This document shows, one piece after another, positions 1 through 8,707 of a stretch of DNA of 64,000 bases. Source of the stretch: Bradyrhizobiaceae bacterium Ga0074131 (lineage in GTDB: Bacteria; Pseudomonadota; Alphaproteobacteria; Rhizobiales; Xanthobacteraceae); NCBI GenBank assembly GCA_001464035.1, contig LNEC01000011.1:124001-188000 (forward strand), given 5' to 3'. Under the pieces are notes generated by a model, which saw only the letters and a program-made list of their open reading frames with translations, was not told the DNA's origin and made no database searches. A program made the translations under genes and the position numbers. Each line of letters begins with the position of its first letter. Position 1 is the first letter of the stretch.

Positions 1-1072
1 CCTGTGTCATCCGCACCGGAAAGGCGCGCCGCCGCCGCACTGCATCCAGTTCGTCCTCAGCCGGACAGCCGTTCACCAGTTTTGCCGCCAGCAGGTTCGC
101 CGTCGCCACCGCATCCTGCACCGCGAGATTGACGCCGACGCCGCCGACCGGCGACATCGCATGCGCGGCGTCGCCGATGCAGAGCAGGCCCGCACGGGTC
201 CACCGTTTCAGGCGATTGATCGTCACCGTCAAAAGCTTGACGTCATCCCAGCTTTTTACATCGGCCATGCCCGACTTCAGAATCGGCGCCATACCGACGA
301 TGGCGTCGCGGAAGGCGTCGAGCCCGCGCAGCCTCACCGCTTTATACTGTCCCTTCGCGATCACATAGGCGCATTGCCAGTAATCGCCGCGGTCGAAGGT
401 CACCATCATCTTGCCGGGATCGAGCCGCGCAAACAGGTTTTCGTTCTCGTCGCCGCGCTTGCCGGCGCGAAACCACAGCACGTCCATCGGCGCACCGATT
501 TCCTCGACTTCGAGACCGGCGCGCTGCCGCACGATCGAATGCCGGCCGTCGCAGCCGATGGTGAGGTCAGCGCGGATCTCGACAGCTCCCGCGGCCGTAT
601 TGGCCTTCACGCCGGTAACCGTATCGCCCGACCGGATCAGGTCGGTCGCCTCGGCATCCATCATCACCCTGAGCGAGGCAAACCGTCTGCCGCTCTCGCG
701 CAGAAAATTGAGAAAATCCCATTGCGGCATGAAGGCGATGAAGGGGTATTTTACCTTCAAGCGGCTGAGGTCCGCGATGCGGATCGACGCCTCGCCGAAC
801 TTGCCGTCCATCGTCTGCAGCCGCTGGTGCGGAAGTTTCAGGAATCCGTCGATCAGGCCGAGTTCATCCATCACCTGCAGCGTCGAGGGATGCACCGTGT
901 CGCCGCGAAAATCCCGGAAGAAGTCGGCGTGTTTTTCCAGCACCAGCGTCTCTATGCCGGCGCGTCCGAGCAGATATCCGAGCATCATGCCGGCGGGACC
1001 GCCGCCGACGATGCAGCATCGCGTGGTGAGGGTGCGCGGCGACGAACGTTCCTGGGAAGTGCCGGCGTCCAT
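1..1072 (-). CDS. FAD-dependent monooxygenase/oxidoreductase, C-terminus cut by window edge
   Basis: Read leftward from an ATG at 1072; the frame stays open to base 1, so the 3' end lies outside the window (357 residues visible). The N-terminus carries a Rossmann-type FAD motif, CIVGGGPAGMML at about residues 20-31, followed by an Asp/Glu-ended strand (VLEKH). DFRGDTVHPST follows at about residue 55, and a second FAD motif, GDAAHAMSPVGGVG, sits near residue 302. This arrangement is that of the UbiH/PHBH-like aromatic-ring hydroxylase family, which uses FAD and NAD(P)H. The substrate cannot be told from sequence. It is not obviously in an operon; the repeat-like sequence and IS remnant lie upstream. 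The plus strand opposite it is also open but has no family signature. Confidence 0.85.
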   Translation of the reverse strand, partial: MDAGTSQERSSPRTLTTRCCIVGGGPAGMMLGYLLGRAGIETLVLEKHADFFRDFRGDTVHPSTLQVMDELGLIDGFLKLPHQRLQTMDGKFGEASIRIADLSRLKVKYPFIAFMPQWDFLNFLRESGRRFASLRVMMDAEATDLIRSGDTVTGVKANTAAGAVEIRADLTIGCDGRHSIVRQRAGLEVEEIGAPMDVLWFRAGKRGDENENLFARLDPGKMMVTFDRGDYWQCAYVIAKGQYKAVRLRGLDAFRDAIVGMAPILKSGMADVKSWDDVKLLTVTINRLKRWTRAGLLCIGDAAHAMSPVGGVGVNLAVQDAVATANLLAAKLVNGCPAEDELDAVRRRRAFPVRMTQ

Positions 1073-1129
1073 GATCTGCTTCCCGTTTGGAGTACCCTGC
1101 TGCTGTTATGTGAGATCGGCGCTTGCTGC

Positions 1130-1270
1130 CCATGCTTCGAGACGCTCGCGCCGCTCGCTCCTCCCGACTGAACGCGAAGCGTTCATCCGGGCATGAGGTT
1201 GTTATGTTTCAGCAAATTAAACCTCATCCTGAGGAGGCCGCGAAGTGGCCGTCTCGAAGGATGGTCAGCG
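1130..1270. repeat. Degenerate copies of the CCTCATCCTGAGG / GTCTCGAAGGATG intergenic repeat
   Basis: CTTCGAGACGCTCGCGCCG (about 1136-1154) and CCTCATCCTGAGGAGG..GTCTCGAAGGATGG (about 1223-1264) resemble the elements at 6014-6100 and 26262-26347. They fill the gap between the monooxygenase gene and the IS remnant. The element looks like a non-coding palindromic repeat of the kind scattered through Bradyrhizobium genomes (recalled, not searched). Confidence 0.5.
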
Positions 1271-1293
1271 ATACCGATTTGTAATTCCAGGCA

Positions 1294-1584
1294 CTAGGAC
1301 GTGGACTCATTGGGGCGCAGCCATAGCCTGATTGACGCGAGTTGAACGAAGGCAAGATAGTTGGCGGCAAGCCTGTCGTACCGCGTCGCCACGCGGCGAC
1401 ATTGTTTGATCCTGTTGAAGAACCGCTCGACCCGGTTGCGAGCGCGGTAGAGATACGGGCTGAAGCAGATCGGATCGTTGCGATTGCTTTTCGGCGGGAT
1501 GTTGGCCCGCGCGCCCTTTTTTATAGCAAGCTCTCTGATCCAATCAGCGTCGTAGCCACGATCGGCATCGTCCTGCGGGCTCAT
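1294..1584 (-). pseudogene. IS5-family transposase remnant (C-terminal third)
   Basis: A 96-residue frame contains the C-terminal part of an IS5-type DDE transposase: DRGYDADWIRE, then KKGARANIPPKSNR, and the block YRARNRVERFFNRIKQ followed by RRVATRYDRLA. The last block contains the conserved glutamate region of the DDE triad (RxxVExxF). The N-terminal half with the first two Asp residues is missing because the sequence switches to the acetyltransferase gene at about 1582. No terminal inverted repeats were found. This is a dead remnant; the start codon at 1584 is probably fortuitous and overlaps the stop of the next gene. Confidence 0.8.
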
Positions 1585-2060
1585 GACGGCAGCTCTTTCC
1601 GCAGGCTGATGGCATAGTCCCGATAACCCAGTTCCGTGTACAAACGATGCACCCGGTCGCTTCCGGCCAGGACGCCGATCCCCATCCGTTTTAGCCCGCG
1701 AGCGCGCGCTGCATCCTCCATCGCCAGCATGAGGCGACGCCCGATGCCACGGCCGCGCTGACCCTGGGTGACGACGAGCTCTGCGATCAGGAAGTATCGA
1801 TCACGCAGCTCGGGCTCCTGGTCTGGAAAGCCCGCGGCGAACGCGCAGAGCGCACCATTCGACGTGGCGACTAGGAGTAATCCGTCGTTATCGTCAATAA
1901 CGCGCAGCAGGCGCTCGATGTACCACGCCGCGAACTCACGATCCGCAACGGCTCGCTCGGTGAACTGCTGCTCGAATTCCTGCAGTTCGATCATGAGCGC
2001 CATTAGCGCCTCGAGATCCGCTGCGATAGAAGTCCGAATGACGATGTCCGTGACCGACAT
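1581..2060 (-). CDS. GNAT-family N-acetyltransferase
   Basis: A 159-residue protein from ATG at 2060 with GGGAGCC upstream; an in-frame ATG at 2120 would add 20 residues that do not look like the fold. The acetyl-CoA pyrophosphate loop is clear: VTQGQRGRGIGRRLM (Q/RxxGxG/A), preceded by strand YFLIAELVV and followed by ARARGLKRMGIGVL and the C-terminal YTELGYRDY motif. This is the standard layout of small GNAT enzymes that acetylate amines, often aminoglycoside-like or metabolite substrates. The substrate is unknown. It stands alone, next to an IS remnant that ends exactly at its 3' end. Confidence 0.85.
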   Translation of the reverse strand: MSVTDIVIRTSIAADLEALMALMIELQEFEQQFTERAVADREFAAWYIERLLRVIDDNDGLLLVATSNGALCAFAAGFPDQEPELRDRYFLIAELVVTQGQRGRGIGRRLMLAMEDAARARGLKRMGIGVLAGSDRVHRLYTELGYRDYAISLRKELPS

Positions 2061-2225
2061 GTTTGGCTCCCGTAGCGTGCCCGCAATACTGTCAGGATGG
2101 GCCGACGAAGTCGTTAGCATAGTGTCCGGTTCTGGCCCATCGCGTCATTTGCTGCGATTGCACAAAGGCGGTCGATATCGGAGCGAAGCGGACGTTGACA
2201 AAGATTTATGAGTACGCGCCCTAGC

Positions 2226-2941
2226 TCAGCGCCGGAAACTCTTGATCTCCGACACGCTGCCGTCGCGATAGGTCAATTCCACCGAGACCGACTTGGTCGC
2301 GGGCGCCAGCTTCAGATTGGGCTGCGCCTCGCGCGACGATCCAGCGCGGTCTGCCGCGGCCCAGCCGAAAACACCGAAAACACGCCCTCCGGCAATTGCG
2401 TCATCGGCGCCAGACCGCCGCCGCCGGCAACCGCGCGGGTGCCCGCGCGTTCGAACGGGTTGTTGCGGCAAGCGTCGAACACCAGGATAGCCGTGCGCGC
2501 TCCCCTGTTCTGCAATCGCTCAATGATGCGGTCGGCGAGAACGGAGGCGTCGCGCACCAGTTCTTCCTGGCCTTCGGTCGCGGCCGGCACGTCGGTCGGC
2601 AGCAAGGAGTTCTGTCCCGCAATCTCAAAACCATGGCCGGCGTAAAAGAAGAAGGCCGTGTCGCCTCTCTGAACCGACTTGTCGAAAGCCAGCAAGCTTT
2701 CGCTGAACGCCTGTCGCGTCTGATTTTCCGCAACCATCACGGAAAAGCCGAGCCGCTTCAGCGTATCGCCCATGGTGCGGGCGTCGTTGACCGCCTTCTG
2801 CAGTTTGGGGACGTTCCGGCAGTCGTCATTGCCAACCACAAGGGCGACACGCCTTTCCGCATGCGCGGGAACGGCCAGCGCCAGCCACGATGCAGCAAGA
2901 CACCACGACAGCGCGGCCCTGAACGACACCCAGTTATTCAT
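2226..2941 (-). pseudogene. Caspase-like (peptidase C14) exported protein, truncated or frameshifted
   Basis: From ATG 2941 the frame encodes a signal peptide (residues 1-28, ending VPAHA) and a caspase-p20 fold: RRVALVVGND, the catalytic His in FFFYAGHGFEI and the catalytic Cys in ILVFDACRNNPF. It continues to FSVFSAGPRQTALDR and then runs into a stop at 2312. Family members normally continue with an N/D-rich loop and about 60 more residues. An overlapping frame from about 2345 to 2226 encodes AQPNLKLAPATKSVSVELTY and ends SEIKSFRR. I infer an internal deletion plus frame change. The truncated product could still fold, because both catalytic residues remain, but the substrate-binding half is missing. 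Confidence 0.65.
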
Positions 2942-3082
2942 CGGTATCCCCCGCCCACACGAATCATCCGCGGCTCGTGCATCCCGCTCCCGTGCCGTAG
3001 TCGGCAGCCGGCCGGCATCGGCTCAATCTGGCCATTTATGCAAGAACATTAAGCTTTTTCAGACCTTCCCGCGGCTGCTCCA

Positions 3083-3110
3083 TTGACTTTAGCCAATTCG
3101 GCCCTATGTT
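3083..3110 (+). promoter_or_regulatory. Putative sigma70-type promoter for the DEAD-box helicase
   Basis: TTGACT (3083-3088), 16-base spacer, TATGTT (3105-3110). The predicted start near 3117 would give a leader of about 150 bases before the helicase ATG, a length often seen for cold-induced helicase genes. Found by eye only. Confidence 0.4.
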
Positions 3111-3264
3111 CCGGCCTGACGCGGCCCGGTATCGAAACGCGATATCTTGAGCAAGCCGCCTGTCTGCGTATCCGAAAATCCCGTGCAAATCTGCGTGCCG
3201 TTCCGGGGTTGAGCGCGACAGTCATTTTCCGAGATTCCAAGCGGCGGTTTCGACCAGAGGCTCA

Positions 3265-4743
3265 ATGTCTTTTTCCCATCTCGGCTTGTCCGACAAGGTG
3301 CTCGCCGCCGTCGCGGCCAGCGGTTACACCACACCTACCCCCATCCAGGAACAGGCGATTCCCCATGTTCTGGCTCGCCGGGACGTGCTCGGCATCGCCC
3401 AGACCGGCACCGGCAAGACCGCGGCCTTCGTCCTTCCGATGCTCACCATGCTGGAAAAGGGGCGCGCGCGGGCGCGAATGCCCCGCACCCTGATCCTGGA
3501 ACCGACCCGCGAACTCGCCGCCCAGGTCAAGGAACAGTTCGATAAATACGGCGTCGGCCAGAAGCTCAACGTTGCGCTCCTGATCGGCGGCGTTTCCTTC
3601 GGCGACCAGGACATCAAGCTGACGCGCGGCGTCGACGTGCTGATCGCGACCCCCGGACGGCTGCTCGACCACACCGAGCGCGGCGGCCTGCTGCTCACCG
3701 GCGTGGAACTTCTGGTCATCGACGAAGCCGACCGCATGCTGGACATGGGCTTCATTCCCGACATCGAACGGATCTGCAAGATGATCCCGTTCACCCGCCA
3801 GACGCTGTTCTTCACCGCAACGATGCCGCCGGAGATCCGCCGCATCACCGAAACCTTCCTGCACAATCCCGAGAAGATCGAGGTCTCCCGGCCCGCCACC
3901 ACCGCCGTCGGCGTGTCCCAATTCCAGGTACCGGTCGGACGCGAGCCGCATGACAAGCGCGATACGCTGCGCCGCCTGCTGCGCGACGCCAAGGACCTGC
4001 AGAACGCGATTATCTTCTGCAATCGCAAGCGTGAAGTGGCGTTGCTTTACAAGTCGCTGCAGAAGCACGGCTTCAGCGTCGGCGCCCTGCACGGCGACAT
4101 GGAGCAATCGGCGCGCACCGCGGCCCTCGATCAATTCCGCAAGGGCGAAATTCCGCTGCTGGTCGCCTCCGACGTCGCGGCCCGCGGCCTCGACATTCCC
4201 ACCACCAGCCACGTCTTCAACTTCGACGTCCCGCATCATGCCGACGATTACGTTCATCGCATCGGGCGCACCGGCCGCGCCGGCCGCGCCGGCACCGCGA
4301 TCTCCCTGGTCACGCCGCTCGATCAAAAATCGATGGTCGCGATAGAAAAGCTGATTGGACAAAGCATTCCCCACGTCGAGGGCGGCACGGCCGAGCCGGT
4401 CGAAATCACGACAGCGGCCTCCGGCGGCGAAACCGCCGAGCCCGCGCGGCGCAGCCGTGCCAGGGAAGGCTCCCGGGAAGGTTCACGAGAGGGCTCGCGC
4501 GGCGGCCGCAAGCCGCGCAGGGAACGCGAACCTCGGCGCCCGGGCGGCGAACGCGGTTCCACGGCAAAGCCGGAGCAGCCCCCCGCGGCGGCGTTCACAC
4601 CGCCATCGGCGCCTCCGCCCTCGCGCACGCCGTCAATCGGTCGGGCCGCTGCACCGCATACCCAGCCTGAACCCGCCTCCGAGCCCGCCGATCACTCGCA
4701 TCTCCCGGCATTCCTGCTGCGACCGGTCCGCGCCCGGGTGTGA
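3265..4743 (+). CDS. rhlE: DEAD-box ATP-dependent RNA helicase, RhlE-like
   Basis: A 492-residue helicase with all core motifs in order. These are the Q motif (GYTTPTPIQEQAIP, about 20-33), motif I AQTGTGKT (about 47-54), PTRELA, TPGR, DEAD at about 153-156 (VIDEADRMLDMGF), TAT in place of SAT, and motifs V-VI (DVAARGLDIP, HRIGRTGRAGRAG). The two RecA-like domains end near residue 375. A basic, low-complexity tail follows (SREGSREGSREGSRGGRKPR, then Pro/Ala rich), typical of RNA-binding extensions of RhlE proteins. It unwinds short RNA duplexes and is likely involved in ribosome assembly or mRNA turnover. The start ATG follows AGAGGCTC. RNase E lies in the same window but not in an operon with it. 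Confidence 0.93.
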   Translation: MSFSHLGLSDKVLAAVAASGYTTPTPIQEQAIPHVLARRDVLGIAQTGTGKTAAFVLPMLTMLEKGRARARMPRTLILEPTRELAAQVKEQFDKYGVGQKLNVALLIGGVSFGDQDIKLTRGVDVLIATPGRLLDHTERGGLLLTGVELLVIDEADRMLDMGFIPDIERICKMIPFTRQTLFFTATMPPEIRRITETFLHNPEKIEVSRPATTAVGVSQFQVPVGREPHDKRDTLRRLLRDAKDLQNAIIFCNRKREVALLYKSLQKHGFSVGALHGDMEQSARTAALDQFRKGEIPLLVASDVAARGLDIPTTSHVFNFDVPHHADDYVHRIGRTGRAGRAGTAISLVTPLDQKSMVAIEKLIGQSIPHVEGGTAEPVEITTAASGGETAEPARRSRAREGSREGSREGSRGGRKPRREREPRRPGGERGSTAKPEQPPAAAFTPPSAPPPSRTPSIGRAAAPHTQPEPASEPADHSHLPAFLLRPVRARV

Positions 4744-4869
4744 GCCCTGTGGAGCCGGACGGAACCATTTACCGGTCGTTCATCATCCTCCCATAACTTG
4801 GCGGCGATAATTCAACTTATTGCCGCCGAAAAGCTGGCTTTGCTGCCCGCTGCATTGGGGACGTGATCC

Positions 4870-5937
4870 GTGATCAAGGTGCTCGACGAACACGAACGCA
4901 CGATGGCCTTCGGCGAAGTCGCGCTTGGCCAGATCAAATCGCTCCGCCAGACTGCCGTGCCCCGCAACTACGAAATCTGGTACGTCTACGCCACCGGCTA
5001 CAATTCGCCGCTGAACAAGATCATCAACGAGACGCTGGCGCGCAACGGCAAGCTGACCGAAGCCGACCTCGAGCAGATCTACGAGACCTATCTTTCCCAG
5101 ATCAAGGCCACCGACCGCATCGACACGGTGGGCGCGCGCGTAATCGGCGAAATCGACGACGTGATGACCCTGATCTCCGACGCCCTCGGGATGTCCGCGA
5201 GTTACGGCGAAAGCCTGTCCGGCGCGACTCAGGAACTCGCGATCGCGCGCGACCGCGAGCAGATCAAGGTGATCGTCGAAAAGCTGGTGGAATCCACCCG
5301 CGCAATGCGCGACACCAACAAGACTCTGGAAGACCGCCTGTCACTGTCGAAGAACCAGATCAGCAATCTGCAGCAGAGCCTCGAGGCGATCAGGGCGGAG
5401 AGCCTGACCGATCCCCTCACCGGCCTCGGCAACCGAAAGTACTTCGACCGCTCGATCGATACGGCGGTACAGAACGCGCTGGCCAATGGCGAGCCGCTTT
5501 CACTGCTGATGTTCGATATCGACCACTTCAAGTCGTTCAACGATTCCTACGGTCACCTCACCGGCGATCAGGTGCTGCGGCTGGTCGGCATGTCGTTGAA
5601 GCAGACCATCAAGGGCCAGGACATCACCGCCCGCTACGGCGGCGAGGAATTCGTTGTCGTGCTACCCAATACAGCGCTGCGCCAAGCGCTAACGGTGGCC
5701 GATCACATCCGGCGCGCGATCATGGCCAAGGAACTGAAGAAGAAATCCACCGGCGAAATCCTGGGGCGCGTCACCATCTCGGTCGGCGTCTCCATGCTGA
5801 AACCAGGCGACGACACCGACTCGCTGATCGAACGCGCCGATGCCTGCCTCTATGCCGCCAAGCGCAACGGCCGCAACCGCGTGATCTGCGAAGTCGATCC
5901 GGAATACGCCGCCGAGTATCACGGCCAGGTAGCGTGA
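4870..5937 (+). CDS. Diguanylate cyclase (GGDEF domain) with a helical N-terminal region
   Basis: 355 residues from a GTG start. Residues about 180-345 form a GGDEF domain: DPLTGLGNRKYFD, FDIDHFKSFND, the active-site loop ARYGGEEF (signature GGEEF, about 257-261) and VTISVGVSM. It should condense two GTP to c-di-GMP. The allosteric inhibitory I-site RxxD is replaced by KGQD, so product inhibition may be weak. The first 175 residues have no recognised sensor domain or membrane segment. They begin ERTMAFGEVALGQIK and pass into a coiled coil (about 125-175), suggesting a cytoplasmic enzyme activated by dimerisation or a partner. Monocistronic; followed by a repeat element. Confidence 0.9.
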   Translation: MIKVLDEHERTMAFGEVALGQIKSLRQTAVPRNYEIWYVYATGYNSPLNKIINETLARNGKLTEADLEQIYETYLSQIKATDRIDTVGARVIGEIDDVMTLISDALGMSASYGESLSGATQELAIARDREQIKVIVEKLVESTRAMRDTNKTLEDRLSLSKNQISNLQQSLEAIRAESLTDPLTGLGNRKYFDRSIDTAVQNALANGEPLSLLMFDIDHFKSFNDSYGHLTGDQVLRLVGMSLKQTIKGQDITARYGGEEFVVVLPNTALRQALTVADHIRRAIMAKELKKKSTGEILGRVTISVGVSMLKPGDDTDSLIERADACLYAAKRNGRNRVICEVDPEYAAEYHGQVA

Positions 5938-6013
5938 CGCCGTTGCATCGCGTCCGCCAGCGACCGCCTTTTGGCGAGCAGCGCCGCCGGGCAGCGTGCT
6001 TGCGCTATCCAGT

Positions 6014-6100
6014 GCGCGTCTCGAACCATCTGGCACATGGCCTGCTGCCATCCTTCGAGACGCCGCGCGAAACGCGCGCGGCTCCTCAGGATGAGGTCGG
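6014..6100. repeat. Palindromic intergenic repeat, copy B
   Basis: GCGCGTCTCGAACCATCTGG ... CATCCTTCGAGACGCCGCGCG ... CGCGCGGCTCCTCAGGATGAGG. The inner part can fold as a hairpin (CGCCGCGCG/CGCGCGCGG). The same two-part unit recurs in reverse orientation at 26262-26347. Confidence 0.75.
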
Positions 6101-6138
6101 AATTCATTGACAGGCTCTCAGGATAAGGGATTTGCCAG

Positions 6139-6528
6139 TCATGACTTCGCTTTCTTTTTGATCGCCATCTTCGCTTTGGCCGCAACCTTCTTCGCCTTCG
6201 GGCGCTTGCGCAGCGCCGCGCGCTGGGCCGCGACCAGCGCCGCCCTCACCCATTCCGTGAATTCTGCCGGATCGTCGTAGAGACGCTCCGGCACTTGCCA
6301 GTACGAGTTCACCGTGACGGTCCTGGCCCGCGTTTGATACGAGAACGGGCTGGATCGCTCCGCCTCGAACCGCGGAATGGTTTCTTCGTCGGCGCGGAAG
6401 TAGAGACCGGCGCGCAGCGCCAGAGCGAAGTTGGTGCCGTCGGCAGAAATGCCGAAGCCGGAAAACATCGGGCGGATCGTCACCGGGCCAAAGTCGGAAA
6501 ACAGATCGATCAGGAAATCGCGGTCCAT
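6139..6528 (-). CDS. TfoX N-terminal-domain protein
   Basis: 129 residues when started at ATG 6528 (MDRDFLIDLFSDFGPVTIRP), which matches the usual N-terminus of the family; an in-frame GTG at 6564 is the alternative. The domain contains GPVTIRPMFSGFGI and FALALRAGLYFRADE, the TfoX-N core. A basic tail follows (RAALRKRPKAKKVAAKAKM, ending KKKAKS) that could bind nucleic acid. TfoX/Sxy proteins activate competence genes with CRP in gammaproteobacteria. In alphaproteobacteria the stand-alone N-domain has no assigned role, so function is unknown here. It lies downstream of sufA on the same strand, separated by 64 bases. Confidence 0.8.
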   Translation of the reverse strand: MDRDFLIDLFSDFGPVTIRPMFSGFGISADGTNFALALRAGLYFRADEETIPRFEAERSSPFSYQTRARTVTVNSYWQVPERLYDDPAEFTEWVRAALVAAQRAALRKRPKAKKVAAKAKMAIKKKAKS

Positions 6529-6592
6529 CGTGCTGATCCATCGCGAGTACGGCTCAGCTCCCACAACATCATTGCGGGCGTCTCGATGACGT

Positions 6593-7003
6593 CTAGCCGA
6601 CCGCCTTCGCAGCCGTCAGTTGCACCGACTCGCCGCAGCCGCAGGCGCCGGTCTGGTTCGGATTGTTGAAGATGAACTGCGCCGACATCTTGTCGGCCTT
6701 GTAGTCCATCTCGGTGCCGAGCAGGAACAGCACCGCCTTGGGATCCACCAGGATCTTGACGCCCTTGTCCTCGACCACCTCGTCTGTGGGACGGACCTCG
6801 TGGGCATATTCGACCGTGTAGGACTGTCCGGCGCAGCCGCCGTTCTTGATCCCGACCCGAAGTCCGACAATGTCGGAATCGGCGCGTTTGGTCAGTTCGG
6901 TAATCCGAAGCGCCGCGGCTTCGGTCAGCTTCATGACCTGCGGACGCGGACGCGGCTTCGGCTTTGCAGCCGGCGTTGATGAGGTGGGTGTCATGTCAGT
7001 CAT
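6593..7003 (-). CDS. sufA: Iron-sulfur cluster carrier SufA/HesB-IscA family
   Basis: 136 residues; the HesB/IscA domain spans about 24-130. The three cluster-ligand cysteines are visible: one in KNGGCAGQSY and two in the C-terminal GACGCGES. A-type carriers accept a cluster from the SufBCD scaffold and pass it to client proteins. The first 22 residues are a Pro/Lys-rich extension (KPKPRPRPQ). It is the last gene of the leftward suf run, 73 bases after the sufT-like gene. Start ATG 7003; a second Met at position 4 is also possible. Confidence 0.93.
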   Translation of the reverse strand: MTDMTPTSSTPAAKPKPRPRPQVMKLTEAAALRITELTKRADSDIVGLRVGIKNGGCAGQSYTVEYAHEVRPTDEVVEDKGVKILVDPKAVLFLLGTEMDYKADKMSAQFIFNNPNQTGACGCGESVQLTAAKAVG

Positions 7004-7076
7004 GTGGTCAATCCCAGCGGCAAATCAATGCCGTCATTCTTCCGTTGAGGAGCTCGAGACCCATCGCGCCAACGCT

Positions 7077-7463
7077 TCACCACATATTGAGGACGAGGCG
7101 AGCCTCGTCGGTCATGCGATCCGGCGTCCAGGCCGGATCCCACACCAGATTGACATTGACTACGCCGACGCCGGGAACGCTGGCGACCGCGTTCTCCACC
7201 ATCTGCGGCAATTCTCCCGCCGCCGGACAGTTCGGCGTCGTCAGGGTCATCATGACGTCGACAGAGCGGTCGTCCTTGATATCGACCTTGTAGATCAGGC
7301 CGAGTTCATAGATGTCGGCCGGGATTTCCGGATCGAACACGGTTTTCAGCGCGGCCACGATCTCGCCGCCGAGACGCTCGGTTTCCTCCGGCGGCAGCGC
7401 CGAATTGGTTTCCATATTGCTGGTTTTGTCTTCCAGATTCTTGGCTTCGATAGTCTCGGTCAT
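7077..7463 (-). CDS. sufT: SUF-associated DUF59/PaaD-like iron-sulfur assembly protein (SufT-like)
   Basis: 128 residues with a MIP18/DUF59 domain: AALKTVFDPEIPADIYELGLIYKV and VDVMMTLTTPNCPAAGELP. The cysteine in the TxPNCP motif is the hallmark residue. Members of this family help mature Fe-S proteins, working with the SUF machinery. The gene overlaps the 3' end of sufS by four bases (start 7463 against stop at 7460), showing translational coupling. The acidic N-terminus (about 25 residues) is variable in the family. Confidence 0.9.
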   Translation of the reverse strand: MTETIEAKNLEDKTSNMETNSALPPEETERLGGEIVAALKTVFDPEIPADIYELGLIYKVDIKDDRSVDVMMTLTTPNCPAAGELPQMVENAVASVPGVGVVNVNLVWDPAWTPDRMTDEARLVLNMW

Positions 7464-8707
7464 GAAAACAATTCCCGCGCCTTGATCAGCGCCTGCGCCA
7501 GATGGTCGACTTCTTCACGCGTATTATACATGCCGAACGAGGCACGGCACGTCGCCGTCACGTTGAACCGCTCTAAAAGCGGCATCGCGCAGTGGGTGCC
7601 GGCGCGCAGCGCAATGCCCTGGCGGTCGATCACGGTAGCGACATCGTGGGGATGGGCGCCCTTCATCTCGAACGAGATGACCGGGCCCTTGCCGCGCGCG
7701 GTGCCGATCAGCCGCAGCGAATTGATTTCGCGCAGCCGTCCTTCGGCATAGGTCAAGAGATCGTGCTCGTGCGCGGCGATGCGCTCCTTGCCGATCGAAT
7801 TGACGTAGTCGATCGCCGCGCCCAGCCCGATCGATTCCACGATCGGAGGGGTGCCGGCCTCGAATTTGTGCGGCGGGTCGCCATAGGTCACCCCGTCCTG
7901 CGTGACCTCGCGGATCATCTCGCCGCCGCCGTTGTAGGGCCGCATCGCCACCAGGTGCTCGTGCTTGGCGTAGAGTACGCCGATGCCGGTCGGACCATAC
8001 AGCTTGTGGCCGGTGAAGACGTAGAAATCGGCGTCGATATCCTGCACGTCGATGGCGAGGTGAACGGCGGCCTGGCTGCCGTCGACCAGCACCTTGATGC
8101 CGCGGGCATGCGCGAGCTTTACCACTTCCTTGACCGGAACGATGGTGCCGAGCGCATTCGACATCTGCGTGATCGCGACCAGCCTGGTCCGTTCGGTCAG
8201 CAGCTTTTCGAATTCGTCGATCAGAAAATTGCCTTCGTCGTCCACCGGCGCCCATTTGATCACCGCGCCGTGACGCTCCCGGAGGAAATGCCACGGCACG
8301 ATGTTGGAATGGTGCTCCATGATCGAGAGCACGATCTCGTCGCCGGCCTTGATGTTGGGCTCGCCCCAGGACGAGGCCACGAGGTTGATCGCCTCGGTGG
8401 CGTTGCGGGTGAAGATGATCTCTTCGGTGCGGCCCGCGTTGAGAAACCTGGCGACCTTTTCGCGGCCGCCCTCGTAGGCTTCGGTCGCGGCATTGGCGAG
8501 GTAGTGCAGCCCGCGATGCACGTTGGCGTATTCGCTTCTGTAGGCTTGCGTCATGCGGTCGAGCACCGCATTGGGCTTCTGCGCGGAAGCCGCGTTGTCG
8601 AGATAGACCAGGGGCTTGCCATAGACCTTGAGCGCCAGCGCGGGAAAATCCTCCCGCACCCTCGCGACATCGTATGAACCGTTCGAGACCGCAGGATGCA
8701 TGGTCAT
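7460..8707 (-). CDS. sufS: Cysteine desulfurase SufS
   Basis: 415 residues, class-V aminotransferase fold of the SufS (group II) type. The PLP-binding lysine is in FTGHKLYGPTG, and the persulfide-carrying cysteine is in RAGTHCAMPLLER near the C-terminus. The usual ILDNAASAQKP-like N-terminal motif is present as VYLDNAASAQKP. It removes sulfur from L-cysteine, giving alanine and an enzyme persulfide that feeds the SufBCD scaffold. No SufE gene is seen nearby. It overlaps sufD by four bases upstream and the sufT-like gene downstream, so sufD-sufS-sufT are translationally coupled. Confidence 0.96.
   Translation of the reverse strand: MTMHPAVSNGSYDVARVREDFPALALKVYGKPLVYLDNAASAQKPNAVLDRMTQAYRSEYANVHRGLHYLANAATEAYEGGREKVARFLNAGRTEEIIFTRNATEAINLVASSWGEPNIKAGDEIVLSIMEHHSNIVPWHFLRERHGAVIKWAPVDDEGNFLIDEFEKLLTERTRLVAITQMSNALGTIVPVKEVVKLAHARGIKVLVDGSQAAVHLAIDVQDIDADFYVFTGHKLYGPTGIGVLYAKHEHLVAMRPYNGGGEMIREVTQDGVTYGDPPHKFEAGTPPIVESIGLGAAIDYVNSIGKERIAAHEHDLLTYAEGRLREINSLRLIGTARGKGPVISFEMKGAHPHDVATVIDRQGIALRAGTHCAMPLLERFNVTATCRASFGMYNTREEVDHLAQALIKARELFS

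Noticed and set aside
161..1171. Long open plus-strand frame opposite the FAD monooxygenase
   Set aside because: No family motif; the minus strand encodes two FAD motifs and the GDAAH signature in one frame. High GC makes antisense frames long.
1294..1584. Functional insertion sequence
   Set aside because: Only the C-terminal third of the transposase is present, without terminal inverted repeats.
4440..4560. CRISPR-like repeats in the helicase tail
   Set aside because: The repeated GGCTCCCGGGAAGG-type units are in-frame Arg/Glu/Gly/Ser codons of a low-complexity protein tail, without spacers.
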